Numbered from the stretch's first letter, positions 46,037 to 59,000 are shown. The stretch: 64,000 nt of DNA from Artocarpus heterophyllus (GCA_025403435.1 CM046337.1:8929015-8993014), one strand, 5' to 3'. The notes: generated by a model from the sequence alone, not told the origin. A program made the numbers and translations.

Positions 46037-49000
46037 ATGACAACGAGGAAAATGGAGGAACGACGATTGGAAGAACGGATGGATCGAGTAGAAGCAGTGA
46101 AGGGAGAGCTGCAACGAGACCTGGGTACCATAAGCGGTGAGTTGGAAACAATACGACAAGAAATAAAGAAGTTACCAAGTCTGGAAAAAAGTTTTGATCA
46201 GATCCTCACCAGCCTTGAGGAGTTAAAGCAACATCAACGGAGCCATAATGATCAGGAGGTGACACCGATGAAGGTGGACATGACGACAGTCCAGTGGGCC
46301 CAATCACAAGGAAGCGAGGAGAGAAAGGATAATCGAAGACAAGGGGATTCAGAGACGGAAGGAGGCTTGCGTGAAATAAGACGTGAGCGCGAGGAAGGAG
46401 GTCGAACGGATTGCCGAACTCGCCGAATCGAGATGCCGGTTTTTGAAGGACAAAATCCTGATGGGTGGGTATTCAGAGTTGAGCGCTACTTTGCACTGAA
46501 CAGGTTGAGTGATCATGAAAAATTAGAGGCTGCGATTGTTAGTCTCGATGGAGATGCCTTGGCTTGGTTCCAGTGGGAGGACGGCCGGCGTGCAATTCGA
46601 AGTTGGACTGAGCTCAAAACGATGGCGCTCGAACGCTTCCGACCTACGCAGGAAGGAAATCAGTATGAGGAGTTCTTAGCGCTCCGACAAGAGTCCACTG
46701 TACGAGAGTTCCGCCGACGATTCAAAGTGCTGGCAGCGCCGCTGAAAGAAGTCTCTGAGCAGGTGTTAGAAAGTACGTTCATCAACGGACTACGTTCTGA
46801 GGTTAGGGCAGAATTGAGGATGCTTAAGCCTCAGGGATTGGGCCGAATCATGGAGATGGCCCAACGAATTGAAGATAGGAACCTACAGTTAAGGCCCGGT
46901 AAACCGCAAAGCTATTCTAATCATGGGTCCAAATTCACTTCCTCAGGAATTTCTGCAAACCCGAATCAAACTATAACTGGGATGTATCGTTCTTCAACAA
47001 TTCCTGAGAAATCAAAGTACTCTGCTCCGACGCCGTTCCGAAGGCTCACGGACGCAGAAGTTCAGGTGAAAAGGGAAAAAGGACTGTGCTACCGGTGTGA
47101 TGGAAAGTACTCTTTTGGTCACCGTTGCCCAAACAAGGAATTGCAGATTCTTGTAATCAAAGAGGAAGAAGCACAAGAAGAAGTTACTGAAGAAATTGAC
47201 GAGGAAAAGCTGGCTGAAGAGCTAGTAGAGGTGTCCTTGAACTCGGTGGTCGGTTTAACAACGCCACGGACAATGAAGCTCAAAGGAACGATTGGGCGTC
47301 AAGAGGTAACCGTTCTCATAGATAGTGGTGCTACACACAATTTTATTTCTGTTGAATTAGTGAAGAAATTGGAACTGCCACTGGATAAAACCGGTGGCTA
47401 TGGGGTAATTATGGGAACAGGGATTTCAGTAAGAGGAGATGGTATTTGTCGTGGCGTGGGACTGTCTCTTCAAAATTTAGAAGTGATCGATGATTTTTTG
47501 CCAATAGAGCTAGGAAGTTCGGATGTTATCTTGGGTATGCAGTGGTTGGAGACCTTAGGTGCTATGCAGGTTAATTGGGGAACTTTGACCATGACATTTA
47601 AAATAGGAAATACACAAGTATGCTTGCAAGGAGATCCAAGTTTATGCCGTACTCCAATTTCATTAAAGTCAATGATGAAAGCGGTCCGCCGTGAGGGACA
47701 AGGGTTGCTTGTGGAAGTGGGTAATCAGTCGGTGGTGTCGGAGGTTAAGCAGGGAACGTCCTTAGAAGTTCCAGATTTCATTCGCAGAATGATATCTAAG
47801 TGGGCAGCAGTGTTTCAGCAGCCAACTGGGTTACCACCTTTTCGTGGAAAAGAGCATGCTATCGTGCTCAAGGGAGGTACTTCACCGGTTAATGTGCGGC
47901 CATACCAGTATCCACATATTCAGAAAACTGAGATTGAAAAACTGGTGGGGGAAATGTTAGTAGCAGGAATTATTCAGCCAAGTATAAGCCCGTTCTCAAG
48001 CCTAGTTCTTTTGGTTAAAAAAAAAGATGGCAGCTGGAGTTTTTGTGTTGACTATCGTGCTCTCAATCGGGAGACAATGCCAAACATGTTTCCAATACCG
48101 GTTGTAGATGAGCTCTTGGATGAGTTGCATGGTGCGACTGTATTCTCCAAGATTGATCTCAAGTCGGGATACCACCAAATCCGTGTACGGCCCGAGGATG
48201 TTCCTAAGACGGCCTTTCGGACCCACGATGGACACTTTGAATTTTTAGTCATGCCCTTTGGTCTCACCAATGCTCCGGCCACGTTCCAATCTCTTATGAA
48301 TGAGATATTTCGTCTGTACCTCTGAAAATTTGTGCTGGTCTTCTTCGATGACATTCTAATTTACAGCCAAACGCAGGATGAGCATTTGGAGCATTTGGAG
48401 GCAGTTTTTCAGGTACTGCATCAGAACAGGTTGTATGCAAATGAAAAGAAATGCAGCTTTGGGCAACCGAGTATTGAATACTTGGGACATGTTATTTCGG
48501 GTCACGGGGTCGCTGTGGATAACTCAAAGATAGAAATTATGCTGAAATGGCCGACTCCAACAAACTTGCGGGAGCTGCGAGGTTTCCTTGGACTTACAGG
48601 ATATTACCGCAAGTTCGTTGAAGGGTATGGAACTGTAGCCCTACCCTTAACTACTTTGTTGAAGAAAGACAATTTTAAATGGAGTCCTGAGGCTGAACAA
48701 GCATTTCTACATCTCAAGCAAAGAATGGTAGAGGTGCCGGTGCTAGCATTACCGGATTTCACTAAGGAATTTGTAGTCGAGGCTGATGCATCGGGAGTGG
48801 GAGTCGGAGCAGTGTTGATGCAGGAGCATCGACCAATTGCATATTTTAGTCAGGCTCTTTCCTCTCAAAATCGCTTGAAGTCCGTCTATGAACGTGAGCT
48901 AATGGCGATTGTATTGGCAGTACAAAAATGGAGGCATTACCTGTTGGGCCGAAGGTTTCTTATACGAACTGATCAGAAAAGTTTGAAGTTCTTACTTGAG

Positions 49001-50802
49001 CAGCGGGTGCTTAATGACAGTCACCAAAAATGGTTGTCCAAACTGCTGGGATTTGACTTCGAAATTCAGTATAAACCAGGATTGGAGAATAAGGCGGCTG
49101 ACGCGTTGTCTCGGCTGCCCGCAAGCATCTATTTTAGGAGTTCTCACGGCTCCCATGATTCTTAATACCGAGGAACTCATGCACCAGGTAGAATTGGATG
49201 AACGTTTAGCTCGCATTAAGGACGAATTGCTCTAGGATCAGAAATCACACCCCGGGTTCAGCTTGGAACACGGGAGGTTGATGCATGAGGGGCGGTTAGT
49301 AGTGCCAAAGGATTCACCCTTGGTGGCTGAATTACTGCGGGTATACCATGATAGTGCTCTTGGGGGACATTCCGGAGTCTTAAAAACCTACCAACGCCTT
49401 GGCGGCTGAATGGTTTTGGCTGGGAATGAAATCCGATATAATGTCATATGTGGCCAGATGCGAGGTATGTCAGCGGAACAAGTATATGGCCTTAGCACCG
49501 GGGGGATTGCTACAACCCCTGCCGCTGCCAGATCAGGTGTGGGAGGATTTATCGATGGACTTCGTAGAAGGATTACCCAAATCGGAAGGTTTCAGCGTCA
49601 TCTTGGTTGTAGTAGATCGACTTAGCAAGTATGCGCATTTTATTCCTCTAAGGCACCCTTTCACAGCAATAACAGTAGCTGCTGCCTTTGTCAAAGAAGT
49701 AGTTCGTCTACATGGGATTCCCCGGACTATAGTTTCCGACCGAGACCGAGTGTTCTTAAGCGTGTTTTGGACGGAGCTCTTTAAGCACCTAGGAACGGGC
49801 CTTACTCGTAGTACAGCATACCACCCACAAACTGATGGGCAAACAGAAGTGGTCAACCGATGCCTGGAGACATATCTGCGTTGCTATACTTCAGACTCGC
49901 CACATAAATGGGTGAAATGGATACCTTGGGCAGAATTCTGGTATAATACATCTTTTCATACGGCCGCTAAGACTACCCCGTTTCGCATCTTATATGGGAG
50001 GGATCCTCCGCCGTTGGTCCGATATGATGTGGGAGCATCACCAGTGGCGTCTGTAGATCAGGAGTTAGTGGAACGAGATGCAATGCTCGATCTGCTTAAG
50101 CAACATTTACTTCGGGCACAACAAAAGATGAAGGCCGTGGCCGATGGAAAAAGACGAGATGTGTTGTTTGCTATAGGAGATCTGGTGTACTTGAAAATAC
50201 GGCCCTTCCGTCAACGTTCTCTGGCGCAACGCCGAAATGAGAAGTTGGCACCACGATATTATGGTCCATATGAAGTAGAGGCATGCATTGGTCCTGTCGC
50301 TTATCGTTTGAAACTGCCTTCTACAGCGGCAATTCACCCGGTGTTTCATGTTTCCCAGTTGCGAGCTGCAGTCGGCCCTACCACACCAGTGTTTGAATTA
50401 CCATCACAACTTAATTCGGACGTAGAACTAATTGCGCATCCGAAGGCTGTTCGCGGTGTTCGTCAGACTACCCATGGAGGTAAATCAGAAATGGAAGTAC
50501 TCATACATTGGGACAAACTTCCTAATCATGATGATACTTGGGAATTATATGATGTCGTTGCTGCTCATTTTCCTGACTTTCACCTTGAGGACAAGGTGTC
50601 TCTTTGGACGGGGGGTATTGATGGAATCAAGAGACCACCAATCCGAATCACTTATGTGAGGAGGAGGCAGAAAAATAAATCAGAGGCTGAGAAAAAAGGG
50701 CCCGAATTGGCTGAGGTGGAAATTAATCACTATACTAAGATGGAAAGATGCAGTGGAGCTGTTTTGAAGAAGGACACAGCAGAGGTGGCCCAAGAGCTGT
50801 GA
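46037..50802 (+). pseudogene. Gypsy-2 gag-pol polyprotein (few breaks)
   Basis: Frame from ATG 46037 without a gap between gag and pol. Order: coiled coil (residues about 5-68), retrotransposon gag core (about 46430-46890), a [14 protein letters not shown] knuckle near 47090, protease [13 protein letters not shown] near 47315, RT (about 47880-48500; FFDD at 48341-48352), RNase H (48780-49110), integrase finger and D-D-E core (49330-50000), and a chromodomain (about 50460-50600). Breaks: TGA 48323 in RLYL(*)KFVLVFFDD (Arg CGA to TGA), a shift near 49130, TAG 49233 (Gln), and a shift near 49395. The last frame runs about 180 nt into the 3' LTR to TGA 50800. Few lesions agree with the moderate LTR divergence. 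Confidence 0.93.
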
Positions 50803-51155
50803 AAGAAAGCTGGTCACGTGGTGGGAAGGCTCTCCGAAGATTGTGGGTTAGTGGCATCAGCTAAATAAAAGGGAGGTTAGTTAGTTAGCATGGGGATTGG
50901 TGAGAATTGGTTAGAGGAGTCAAATAAAGGTAAGGAAAGGGAAGAGAAAGGGGTATTGAGAATTCTGTCTAGAAAACTCTGAGTGAGAATAGGAGTGCAG
51001 GAGGTCTCTCGAAAACCTTCCTATCTTAAGCTTAGATTCAAATCACAGTGTAGCTACTGATCAATTTCTTTGCAATACATAAACATTCTCTATTGTTCTA
51101 CGTTTTACAGCTTCAATACTAAGGGTGTACCTGGTAAGCAGAGCTGATCCTATCA
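50619..51155 (+). repeat. Gypsy-2 3' LTR
   Basis: 537 bp, preceded by a G-rich tract (GGACGGGGGGTAT). Its last 200 bp are identical to the 5' LTR by eye. Confidence 0.95.
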
Positions 51156-52325
51156 CAATGCCCTTGAGTTTTAATACAAAAACGACCTGAAATCGGGCAA
51201 GCTAGCACCAAGCAAAGACTGTTCAACTTCACTATTAGATACTTTTAGTTCAAAACGTTTTCTGTCAAACTTAGAATTTGTATGTTTGTGCTTCTTTGAG
51301 ATTTTGAAAGTTGAGACATTGCCGCACCACCCTTCCCTCCACGAGCAACAGTTCTTTGTCGACCTCGTTTTGTTAATTCTGCTATATTGCATTTCATTTC
51401 TTGTTTTTGCTCTGTATCCTCTTCTGAGCAAGATTCAAAAGCTGAAAACTGAGAATGCAAGTTGGATGATGCAACTTGAGAGCTCTTATTCTCCACGCTT
51501 TCCAATTTCAGAAGGAAAAATGATAAGCTACTCATTTTCTCTACCATACTTGAGTCATTAAGGCCGGTTCCCTCATCTGATCTGGATACTTTATCGGTAA
51601 GTGTACCGAGAATCTCCCAAGGATCCAAGCCATTTGAAGAATGGCCTTTGGCTGCACAAGGAATTCCACCTCTTACAAGAAGAATTATAATGCCAACTGG
51701 TACTAGGACAACCTGCCAGACACCAGAATTTCTTAATTGACTGCCGCATTTAAGTGGCTGAACGCCAAACAACAGATCTATCATACAATCTCCAGGCAAT
51801 CAGAAAGAATATCTAAGAAATAATAAACTTTATCAGCGTCTCTGGTTCCAATCCTATTCTTTGAGGTTCCATGATTTCCTCTGCCTGCAGTCTACAACAC
51901 AAAATGACCGACAAAAAATTTTCTTGTGGAGTAAAATTGGTGTAAAAGAGAGTATTTCATACAACTTGGCAGAGAAAATATACTTTTCTGTGAACTATGA
52001 ATTCTCAAACACGCTTCAGACACTCATGAACACCAAGAACAGCAAAGGAAACACAATTATTGAAGAAGGTACAAATCAAACATGGAATTAGCCATAAACA
52101 TTCAAACCCACAAATCCTAGGATATGGGGTTATGTAGAATATTCCTTGGCAGTCTTATTTACAAATTGCAACAATACTCTTGCATAAAACCAGACCCCAT
52201 TACACCCCCCATACATTTGTGCTGGAGCATATATTTCCCTTTATTTTTTCTTATTTTTATATAAACTCCTCTTATTTGGTGTTGTTTTGGGCCTTTTGTG
52301 GTGATCATCAAATCCTACTGATCCA

Positions 52326-52703
52326 TCATTTCTTGCAGCCGGCTGAGCCACACTTGCTGCAGCCATCGTTCTCTGCTCCAGAGCTGACCTCCGACTCCTC
52401 AGAGCACCTGTTGCAAATAGTAATATTTAATACTAGCCAAATTTAAATTAATATAACAAATGTTTTGTTATAGAGTTTGTTATAATCAATAAACGTAAGT
52501 CTTGGCAGGTGCAAACCCAGCAATAACAGAAATATTAGACAAATTAACAACAGCAACAACAACAACATTAATAATAATATAAAAGGAAACAAGGATAATT
52601 ATATTATATAGAAATTAATATATATGAGATAAAGAAAATAGAATTAGTTACACTTGCAGTCACTGCCGCAGCTACAGCTAGATCCACAATTACATCCAGG
52701 CAT
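52326..52703 (-). pseudogene. Metallothionein pseudogene
   Basis: Paralog of the gene at 36582-37051. Exon 1 is still readable (ATG 52703; MPGCNCGSSCSCGSDCK) but its donor is changed from GTAAGT to GTGTAA. Exon 2 keeps only [13 protein letters not shown] (about 52506-52548); its first half is replaced by AAT/AAC-type simple repeat and its donor is lost (GTACGT to TTACGT). Exon 3 (from about 52410 to TGA 52328) reads CSEESEVSSGAENDGCSKC and ends GCKK, so the C-terminal metal domain has lost most of its CXC pairs. The upstream TATA box is also gone. A functional product is very unlikely. Confidence 0.88.
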
Positions 52704-53789
52704 TTTTTTTTTCTGTTATTTAGAAAAATTGATACTTGCAAGTGCAATGAAATTCACTTGAAACTCTTGGATTTCTTTAATGGGGGGATTAACTGCCATT
52801 CATTTTGCAGCGGAGGGTTCAACTAGTAGACATCCACCATATCCTGGATTTTGTATCTTTATTTTTTATTATTTATGTCAATTTTCCGCTTGTGTGAGAT
52901 ATGATACATGTATGTATTTATTACTCCTCTCTGCTTATGATATAAACGGTTTTTCTTTTTCTTTTCTTTTCTTTTTTTAATTTATCTGCATCCTATAAAA
53001 TATATGCAATTATAATATATCTATCTGAGGTGAGTTCTATGATTTAACAAGACCTAGTTTTCTTACTATAAAAGGACCTAATTTGCTAAACCTAGTCAAT
53101 GATAAATCGTTGCAATTCGAGGGGTCAATTGGTTTGCAAGAGAAAGAATTACGGATCTTAACACAGAAGAGAGAGAGAGAGAGAATTGGATCCAAAAGTC
53201 AACTGACCTAAGACTAGTAAGCATTGAGAAGATATATGAAACTGAAATTCATGACAAAAGCTTTTTCCTTTTATTTTTCTAGTAATCATTGTAGAATCAG
53301 CCCACCAGCAACAACAACAATAAAAACTTGGGATAAACGAGCTAAGAGCACAATAATATAAAGCTAAGTGGATGACGAAGTGTGTTTAGCAACCTAGTTG
53401 AAACTCATATCAAACTATAAATAGTGTAAAGCTTTTACGTATTATAATAAATTTATGATTTTAATTTATAGTTCCAACTACATTCCTAAATGTGTCGAAG
53501 TCAATCTCTGTTGGCACGACCAGTGGTGCAAATACAGTATCCTTTAACTTCGACCATATCGGGAGGCTATAAGATGAGCAATTTTAGAAGACAATGAATA
53601 TATATAAATACTCTCTGAACTAAGTAACAATTAATTAAGTGGACAATTTGTTTTCAACTAAATTGGCTAACAGCCGCTTAAGCGTGACGTAAGTACGCCT
53701 TTAAGTATGCATGTAAACGTAAATATTAAAAAGTGTGTGTATGATATATTTAATATAATATATAAATTTATAATATTATTTGACTATGT
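52704..53789. other. Upstream flank of the metallothionein pseudogene
   Basis: AT-rich DNA collinear with 37.1-37.4 and 39.5-40.8 kb. It includes a MITE-like copy at about 53380-53505 (AGTGTAAAGCTTTTACGTATTATA core). No gene seen. Confidence 0.6.
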
Positions 53790-55939
53790 TGTAACGTCCC
53801 GAAATTTATTTAATGTTAATGTAATGTAAATGATGAATTAGTGTGCCATAATTAAAGTTTTAACTTTAATTAGATTATTTGGTTGGATTTTGAGTTTTTG
53901 GTTGTTTTGTTAAACTGATGCATTCAAATGATTTCTTATTGTTTTAAAATGATGTTTTGAGTTTTAAAACACAACAATTCGTATAATGTTAAAAATACTC
54001 TGTTTTGCAAAACCGTGGGCGGCACATGGTTTTCGCACAGTAAAATCACCCACCGATTTTCTCTATTTATTTCCCTCTTCTCTCTCTCTCCTCACTCTCC
54101 CGTGACATTTTCTCTCTCTCCTTCTCTCATCTCTCTCGGCAGCTCCCTCTCTCTCAATTCTCTCTCAAATTTTTGAAACCACATTCGAATCCAAGCTTCG
54201 GGACAGCAAGGAGGAAGCTCGGGGACGTGATTCGGCAACCGAGAACGCGGATTGAAGCTTTGATTCGAGGTTAGATTCGAAATTTTCTAAACTTTTTACA
54301 AAATTTTCAATTTTGTGTGTTTTTGAAATCTAAGTTTGTTTTAGCTTAGAAAACCGTGGATTTGTGTTAAATGAACTTAGAACAACTAGAATCTAAGCTT
54401 AGATTGAAGAAAAACGGATTGAATTCAAGATTTTTCATTTTTCTCCTCATTTTCGGATTTTTGAGGATTTTGAGTCTAAATCTTGTTTAAATGAGTCCAA
54501 ACATGTTTTAGAATGTTTTTCTATCAACTATAATTGTTTTTCATGCCTGGGAATTGAGAAAAACAGGTTGGAACCAAGATTTGGATTTTGGGGATCGAGA
54601 AACCCGTGGCTGGGATTTCTGGGTTTTCCCAGTTCGGCAGGCCGAAGTTCATGTTCGGCAGGCCGGAGTGATGATCGGCAGGCCGGTGTTCTTCCGACCG
54701 GCAGGCCGAATCTGGGGAAATGTTCGGCCGACCGAACTTTGCTTCCGGCAGGCCGAACTGTGCAGTTCGGCAGGCCGAAGCAGGGCGTCCGGCAGGCCGA
54801 CCGAGGCATGGAAAATTTTGTGATTTTTACCCGTTTTCACTGTTTTGAACCCTGATTTAAATCCCAACCTTATAGGATGATTTTAAAGGTACAAATGGCA
54901 CACTAGGACATCATGAAATGATTTAGTAACATAGAATGTCTCGAACTAGATATTGATCAACTTAGTTTGTATCTAGGATCGTTCGTGGTTCCGTGGAGCT
55001 AACGTATAGCGGACCGGGATTACGGTGTGGGGCACCGGCACGAGTATTGAGGTAGGACTTCTATCCTATTTCTTTGGTAGCCTGGTTTTGAAATGATTTG
55101 GCTTTGAAAATGATTTCTATCAAAATGTTTTCAACGGTTGTTTGAAAATAGTTTTATCGGTTATATTTTAATATACCGTGATCTGAAATGAATTTCATAA
55201 TAAATGTAATTGACAACACTCGGTAATTGGGTTTTGAATGATAATGATAATAAACACATGGGCATGATGCCATATCAGAGATCGGGTCGTGTAGCGATCG
55301 ACCTTGGGGGCAGGTCCCGAAACCCAGCTGGGCCACTACGGTGGTGATATCATGGTTTGCCTAGGTAAAAGAATAATGGTGTTTTTGATTGTACGGGTAG
55401 ACTGTTCTGTGTCAGAACGGCTCTACTCAAATTATGTATTTATTTATTTAAGTTTTCTTTTGAGTACTCCTAACAATGAACTGTTTCTTCAAATTAAATT
55501 ATTTATAAAACATAGTCCTACTGAGCCTTTCGCTCACGTTTTATTGTTTTAAATTTCCCCCTTCTAGGTGGTTTCCCATTTAGGTTTGGAGAAGATTCTT
55601 CGGACCGAACTCAGGAGCAATAGGAGAGTTTATTTATATTCTGTATTATTAATCAAGGCATGTAAGACTTAACTTTATTTGTACTCGGACTGTAATTGTA
55701 TTCATGATATTGTCAGAACCATGTGTGTGCACAAGTTGTGGGTTGTGGAACCCATATTCGCGGTTTTTAATTAATTATTATTATTTGCTTAATTTTTATA
55801 AATTCTTTTATAAAATGTGGTGGAAAATCTTCTTAATTTTTATTTAATTTGATTCTCAAACTCTCGATTTTTAATTAAATTCTCTTTTGATTAATCTAAA
55901 TATTCCGCCACGTCACCTCCCGTACTCCGGGGCGTGACA
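53790..55939 (+). repeat. Gypsy-3 5' LTR
   Basis: 2150 bp. Has a CT-rich 5'-UTR-like stretch (54068-54170), a field of CGGCAGGCCG motifs (54635-54799) and a TACTGAGCC...GCTCACG motif near 55510. Confidence 0.96.
54635..54799. repeat. CGGCAGGCCG motif array in the 5' LTR
   Basis: Seven exact copies at 54635, 54656, 54676, 54699, 54746, 54768 and 54790, plus the variant CGGCCGACCG at 54725. Spacing is irregular at 20-26 bp. The same array is kept in the 3' LTR. Confidence 0.93.
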
Positions 55940-56044
55940 GAATGGTATCAGAGCTCAAGGTTATGAACCTTGGGAATTGTGCACACATAGGTTTGACAAT
56001 GAAATACCTCTGACAGTCCAAATTTTGTTTTCAGAAGTGAGAGA

Positions 56045-59000
56045 ATGGCACCTAGACGTCGTTCGACAGCTGACGCCGAGTTCGGAAATGATGAGAGCAT
56101 GATGAGGTCTATGTTTGCGGCTTTCCGACAGATGGCAGCCAGGGCTAGACCGGAAGACTCCAGTGTTGGTAGTCGGCATGCTTTCTTTAAGGAATTCCGG
56201 TGGGCGTCTATTCCAACTTTTGATGGCAATGGGGATCCGCAGTTAGCAGAGTATTGGTTGGATTCGATCTTGAAGCATCTGGATACTCTTGGTGTGCCTA
56301 AGGAGTATCGTGTGGTGTTTGCGGCGTATAAGCTCGAGGGTGGCGCCAACACCTGGTGGAAACAGACTAAGCGTCTGGAGCGCGGTGGTGATATCAGTTG
56401 GGACAAGTTCGAGGAGCTGTTCTATGATCGGTATTTTCCGCAGGGATATAGAGATCAGAAGGCAGCTGAGTTTTATAGATTGCAGCAGGGTGATCTTTCA
56501 GTCCGGGAGTATGATGCAAAGTTTAACGAGTTGGGTAGATTTGCTCCATCAGCGGTGGCATCGGAGCGTGAAAAGTGTATTAAGTTTCAGGAAGGACTCA
56601 AGGCTCCTATTCGGCGGCAGTTGGTTGCTCTACGGCTTAGGAGTTTCGGAGAGCTTGTGTCGTCGGCGATCTCCGTGGAGAATGATTATGTGCAGTATTG
56701 TGAGGACCGAGCCAAGGCTTCAGGAGGACCGTAAAGGAGTGGCAGGAAGAGCATTAGTAGTCGTCCAGCTCCGGGGAAAGGCAAGCAAGGCGGTGCGACC
56801 AGTGGTAGCAGCAGTTCATCTGGCAGCGGGCGCAGCAATCCCTACAGCTTTCATTGTCATTTCTGTCAGCAGCCCGGACACATCAAGAGGAATTGCCCAA
56901 TCAGGAGTGCTCGTCTTGGATCGCAGACCGGGGAGGATGCCAGTCGTTCATCTCAGCCTCAGACCCTACCTCCGCCTCCGCAGTACCCGCAGTTGCAGTA
57001 TCCGCAGTTTTCTCCTCAGCAATTCTCATATCCGGCACGGGGGCAGCAGCCGCAATATTTTCAGCGCAATGTTCCTCAGTATAGAGCGTCGAGTACAGGT
57101 AGCGTGCAGTCGTCTCCATCTCAGCAGCATCGGCCGAGTAATCCAGGACCCAGCAATGTCGGTAGAGGAAAAGGAAAGGCGCCAATGCAGGTTCATGCAA
57201 TGGCATCTGGAGGGTCAGATTCTCAGACTGGTAACGCGGTTGTCGATGGTATGATTTTGGTTTCCAGATCTTTAGCTCGTGTTTTATTTGATACCGGTGC
57301 CTCTCATTCTCTCATTTCGAGTTCTTTTGTACGTGCCTTGGGATTAAAGATAGAAGAGTTTAATGAACCCCTAGTCATAACTTCTCCCTTGGGGCGGGTG
57401 TGTGTAAATTGTATGTGTAAATCATGTAAAATAAAGCTTGGGGATGAGATTTTGAAAAGTGATTTGATTATACTCCCCATGAGTTCCTATGATGTGATTT
57501 TAGGGATGGACTGGTTGTCCAGATATAGTGCAGTCGTGGACTGCCAACTTAGAAAAGTGACCCTAGTGTCTGATAGGGGGACGGTAATCGCTTACCAGGG
57601 TGGTGGTGATTGGTCAATGAGTGAGCGTCTTATAAAGTCGTGTCTAGGAGGGCGAAGGAATATAGATTGTTTTGCTTTTCTTGCCAATCTAGATTGTGAG
57701 CCCTATGTTTCGAAAGGTAGTGCAGTGATTCCGGTGGTTGATGAGTTCGAGGATGTTTTCCCCGATGAGTTATTAGGGTTACCACCGCATCGGGAGATTG
57801 AGTTTGGTATCGAGTTGTTTCCAGGGACATCACCAATTTCTATGGCACCTTATCGGATGGCGCCAGCAGAAATGAAGGAATTGAGGAAGCAACTTCAGGA
57901 GCTTGCTGATAAAGGGTATATTCAGAATAGCACATCTCCGTGGGGAGCACCAGTTTTGTTCACTAAGAAGCACAATGGGACTCTCAGGTTATGTGTGGAT
58001 TATCGGCAGCTAAATCGTGTTACGGTGAAGAACAAGTATCCTTTGCCTAGGATTGATGAGCTATTTGATCAGTTGGGAGGTTCGCGATACTTCTCGAAGA
58101 TTGATTTGCGTTCAGGTTATCATCAGCTCAGGATCAAGGAAGAGGATATTCCCAAGACAGCTTTTAGGACTCGATATGGGCACTTCGAGTTTCTGGTCAT
58201 GTCTTTTGGGTTGACGAATGCTCCGGCAGCTTTTATGGATCTGATGAACAGGGTATTTAGGCCGTATCTGGATCAGTTCGTGATAGTGTTCATCGATGAT
58301 ATTCTTGTGTATTCTAAGACTTGGGAGGAGCATGAGCAGCATCTTCGGATCGTGCTTCAGACTCTGCGGGAGCACCAGTTGTATGCTAAGAGGGAAAAGT
58401 GTGAGTTCTGGTTGACTGAGGTCAAATTTCTGGGTCATGTCATCTCGGAGCATGGTATTTCAGTGGATCCATCCAAGATTGAAGCTATATTGGAGTGGGA
58501 ACGACCAAGGAATGTAGCGGAGATTCGCAGCTTCTTAGGTCTTTCTGGATATTACAAGAAATTTGTAAAGGACTTTTTGAAGATCGCAGCTCCGTTGACG
58601 AGATTGATCAAGAAAAATGTCAGGTTTGAGTGGGATGAAGATTGTGAGCTTGCTTTTCAGGAATTGAAGAACCGGTTGACTTTCAGCTCCAGTGTTGGTT
58701 ATTCCTAGTAGTGATGAGCCGTATGAGGTTTATGCGGATGCTTCAGGGTGCGGACTTGGATGCGTGTTGATGCAGCATGGACGTGTGGTTGCGTACGGAT
58801 CGAGACAGCTGCGACCTCACGAGCAGAATTATCCTACTCACGATTTAGAGCTTGCGACGGTGATTTACGCGCTGAAGATTTGGAGATGTTATTTGTATGG
58901 AGCGTCGTTTCAGGTCTTCTCCGATCACAAGAGTTTGAGGCATTTGTTCACTCAGAGGGATCTCAACTTGAGGCAGCGCAGATGGGTAGAGTACATGGAG

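Larger units (their letters stand above)
45468..51155 (+). mobile_element. Gypsy-2: Ty3/gypsy chromovirus-like element inside the OBG pseudogene, TSD CAATG
   Basis: LTRs 45468-46005 and 50619-51155 (538/537 bp), both TGATGGAATC...GATCCTATCA. CAATG flanks both ends (45463-45467, 51156-51160). Primer site TGGTATCAGAGC at 46009. One long gag-pol frame with few breaks. LTRs differ at about 20 positions (about 4%), all in the first two-thirds. It lies in the opposite strand sense to the OBG remnant. A C-terminal chromodomain makes it a chromovirus; a Reina-like clade is my guess from compact size and integrase wording. Confidence 0.95.
44881..51892 (-). pseudogene. OBG-type (ObgE/CgtA-like) organellar GTPase pseudogene, split by Gypsy-2
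   Basis: Remnant of an OBG GTPase, a family acting in organellar ribosome assembly. Minus-strand pieces: glycine-rich Obg-fold fragment AGRGNHGTSKNRIGTRDADK (51892-51831, acceptor before it); VVLVPVGIIILLV...GIP then NIAELTKRG...VARGGKGG (51714-51310); a frameshifted part ending SLLGASLPDF (to about 51190); then the G domain, interrupted at 45467/51156 by the retroelement, with intact P-loop [17 protein letters not shown] and the C-terminal block to TAA 44881. Independent breaks: shifts near 51320, 51180, 45355 and 45292. The N-terminus with transit peptide is missing. Each break alone would kill it; with the insertion it is certainly dead. Whether a functional copy exists elsewhere cannot be seen. 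Confidence 0.88.

Noticed and set aside
54528..54867. Frames on both strands repeated at 61425-61767
   Set aside because: Produced by the CGGCAGGCCG array in the two LTRs; no protein family.
55943..55954. TGGTATCAGAGC and similar words as tRNA remnants
   Set aside because: These are primer binding sites next to LTR ends (3172, 22902, 46009, 55943), not tRNA genes.
56289..57254. 321-codon frame overlapping gag of Gypsy-3
   Set aside because: Out-of-frame shadow of gag; Arg/Ser-rich without domains.
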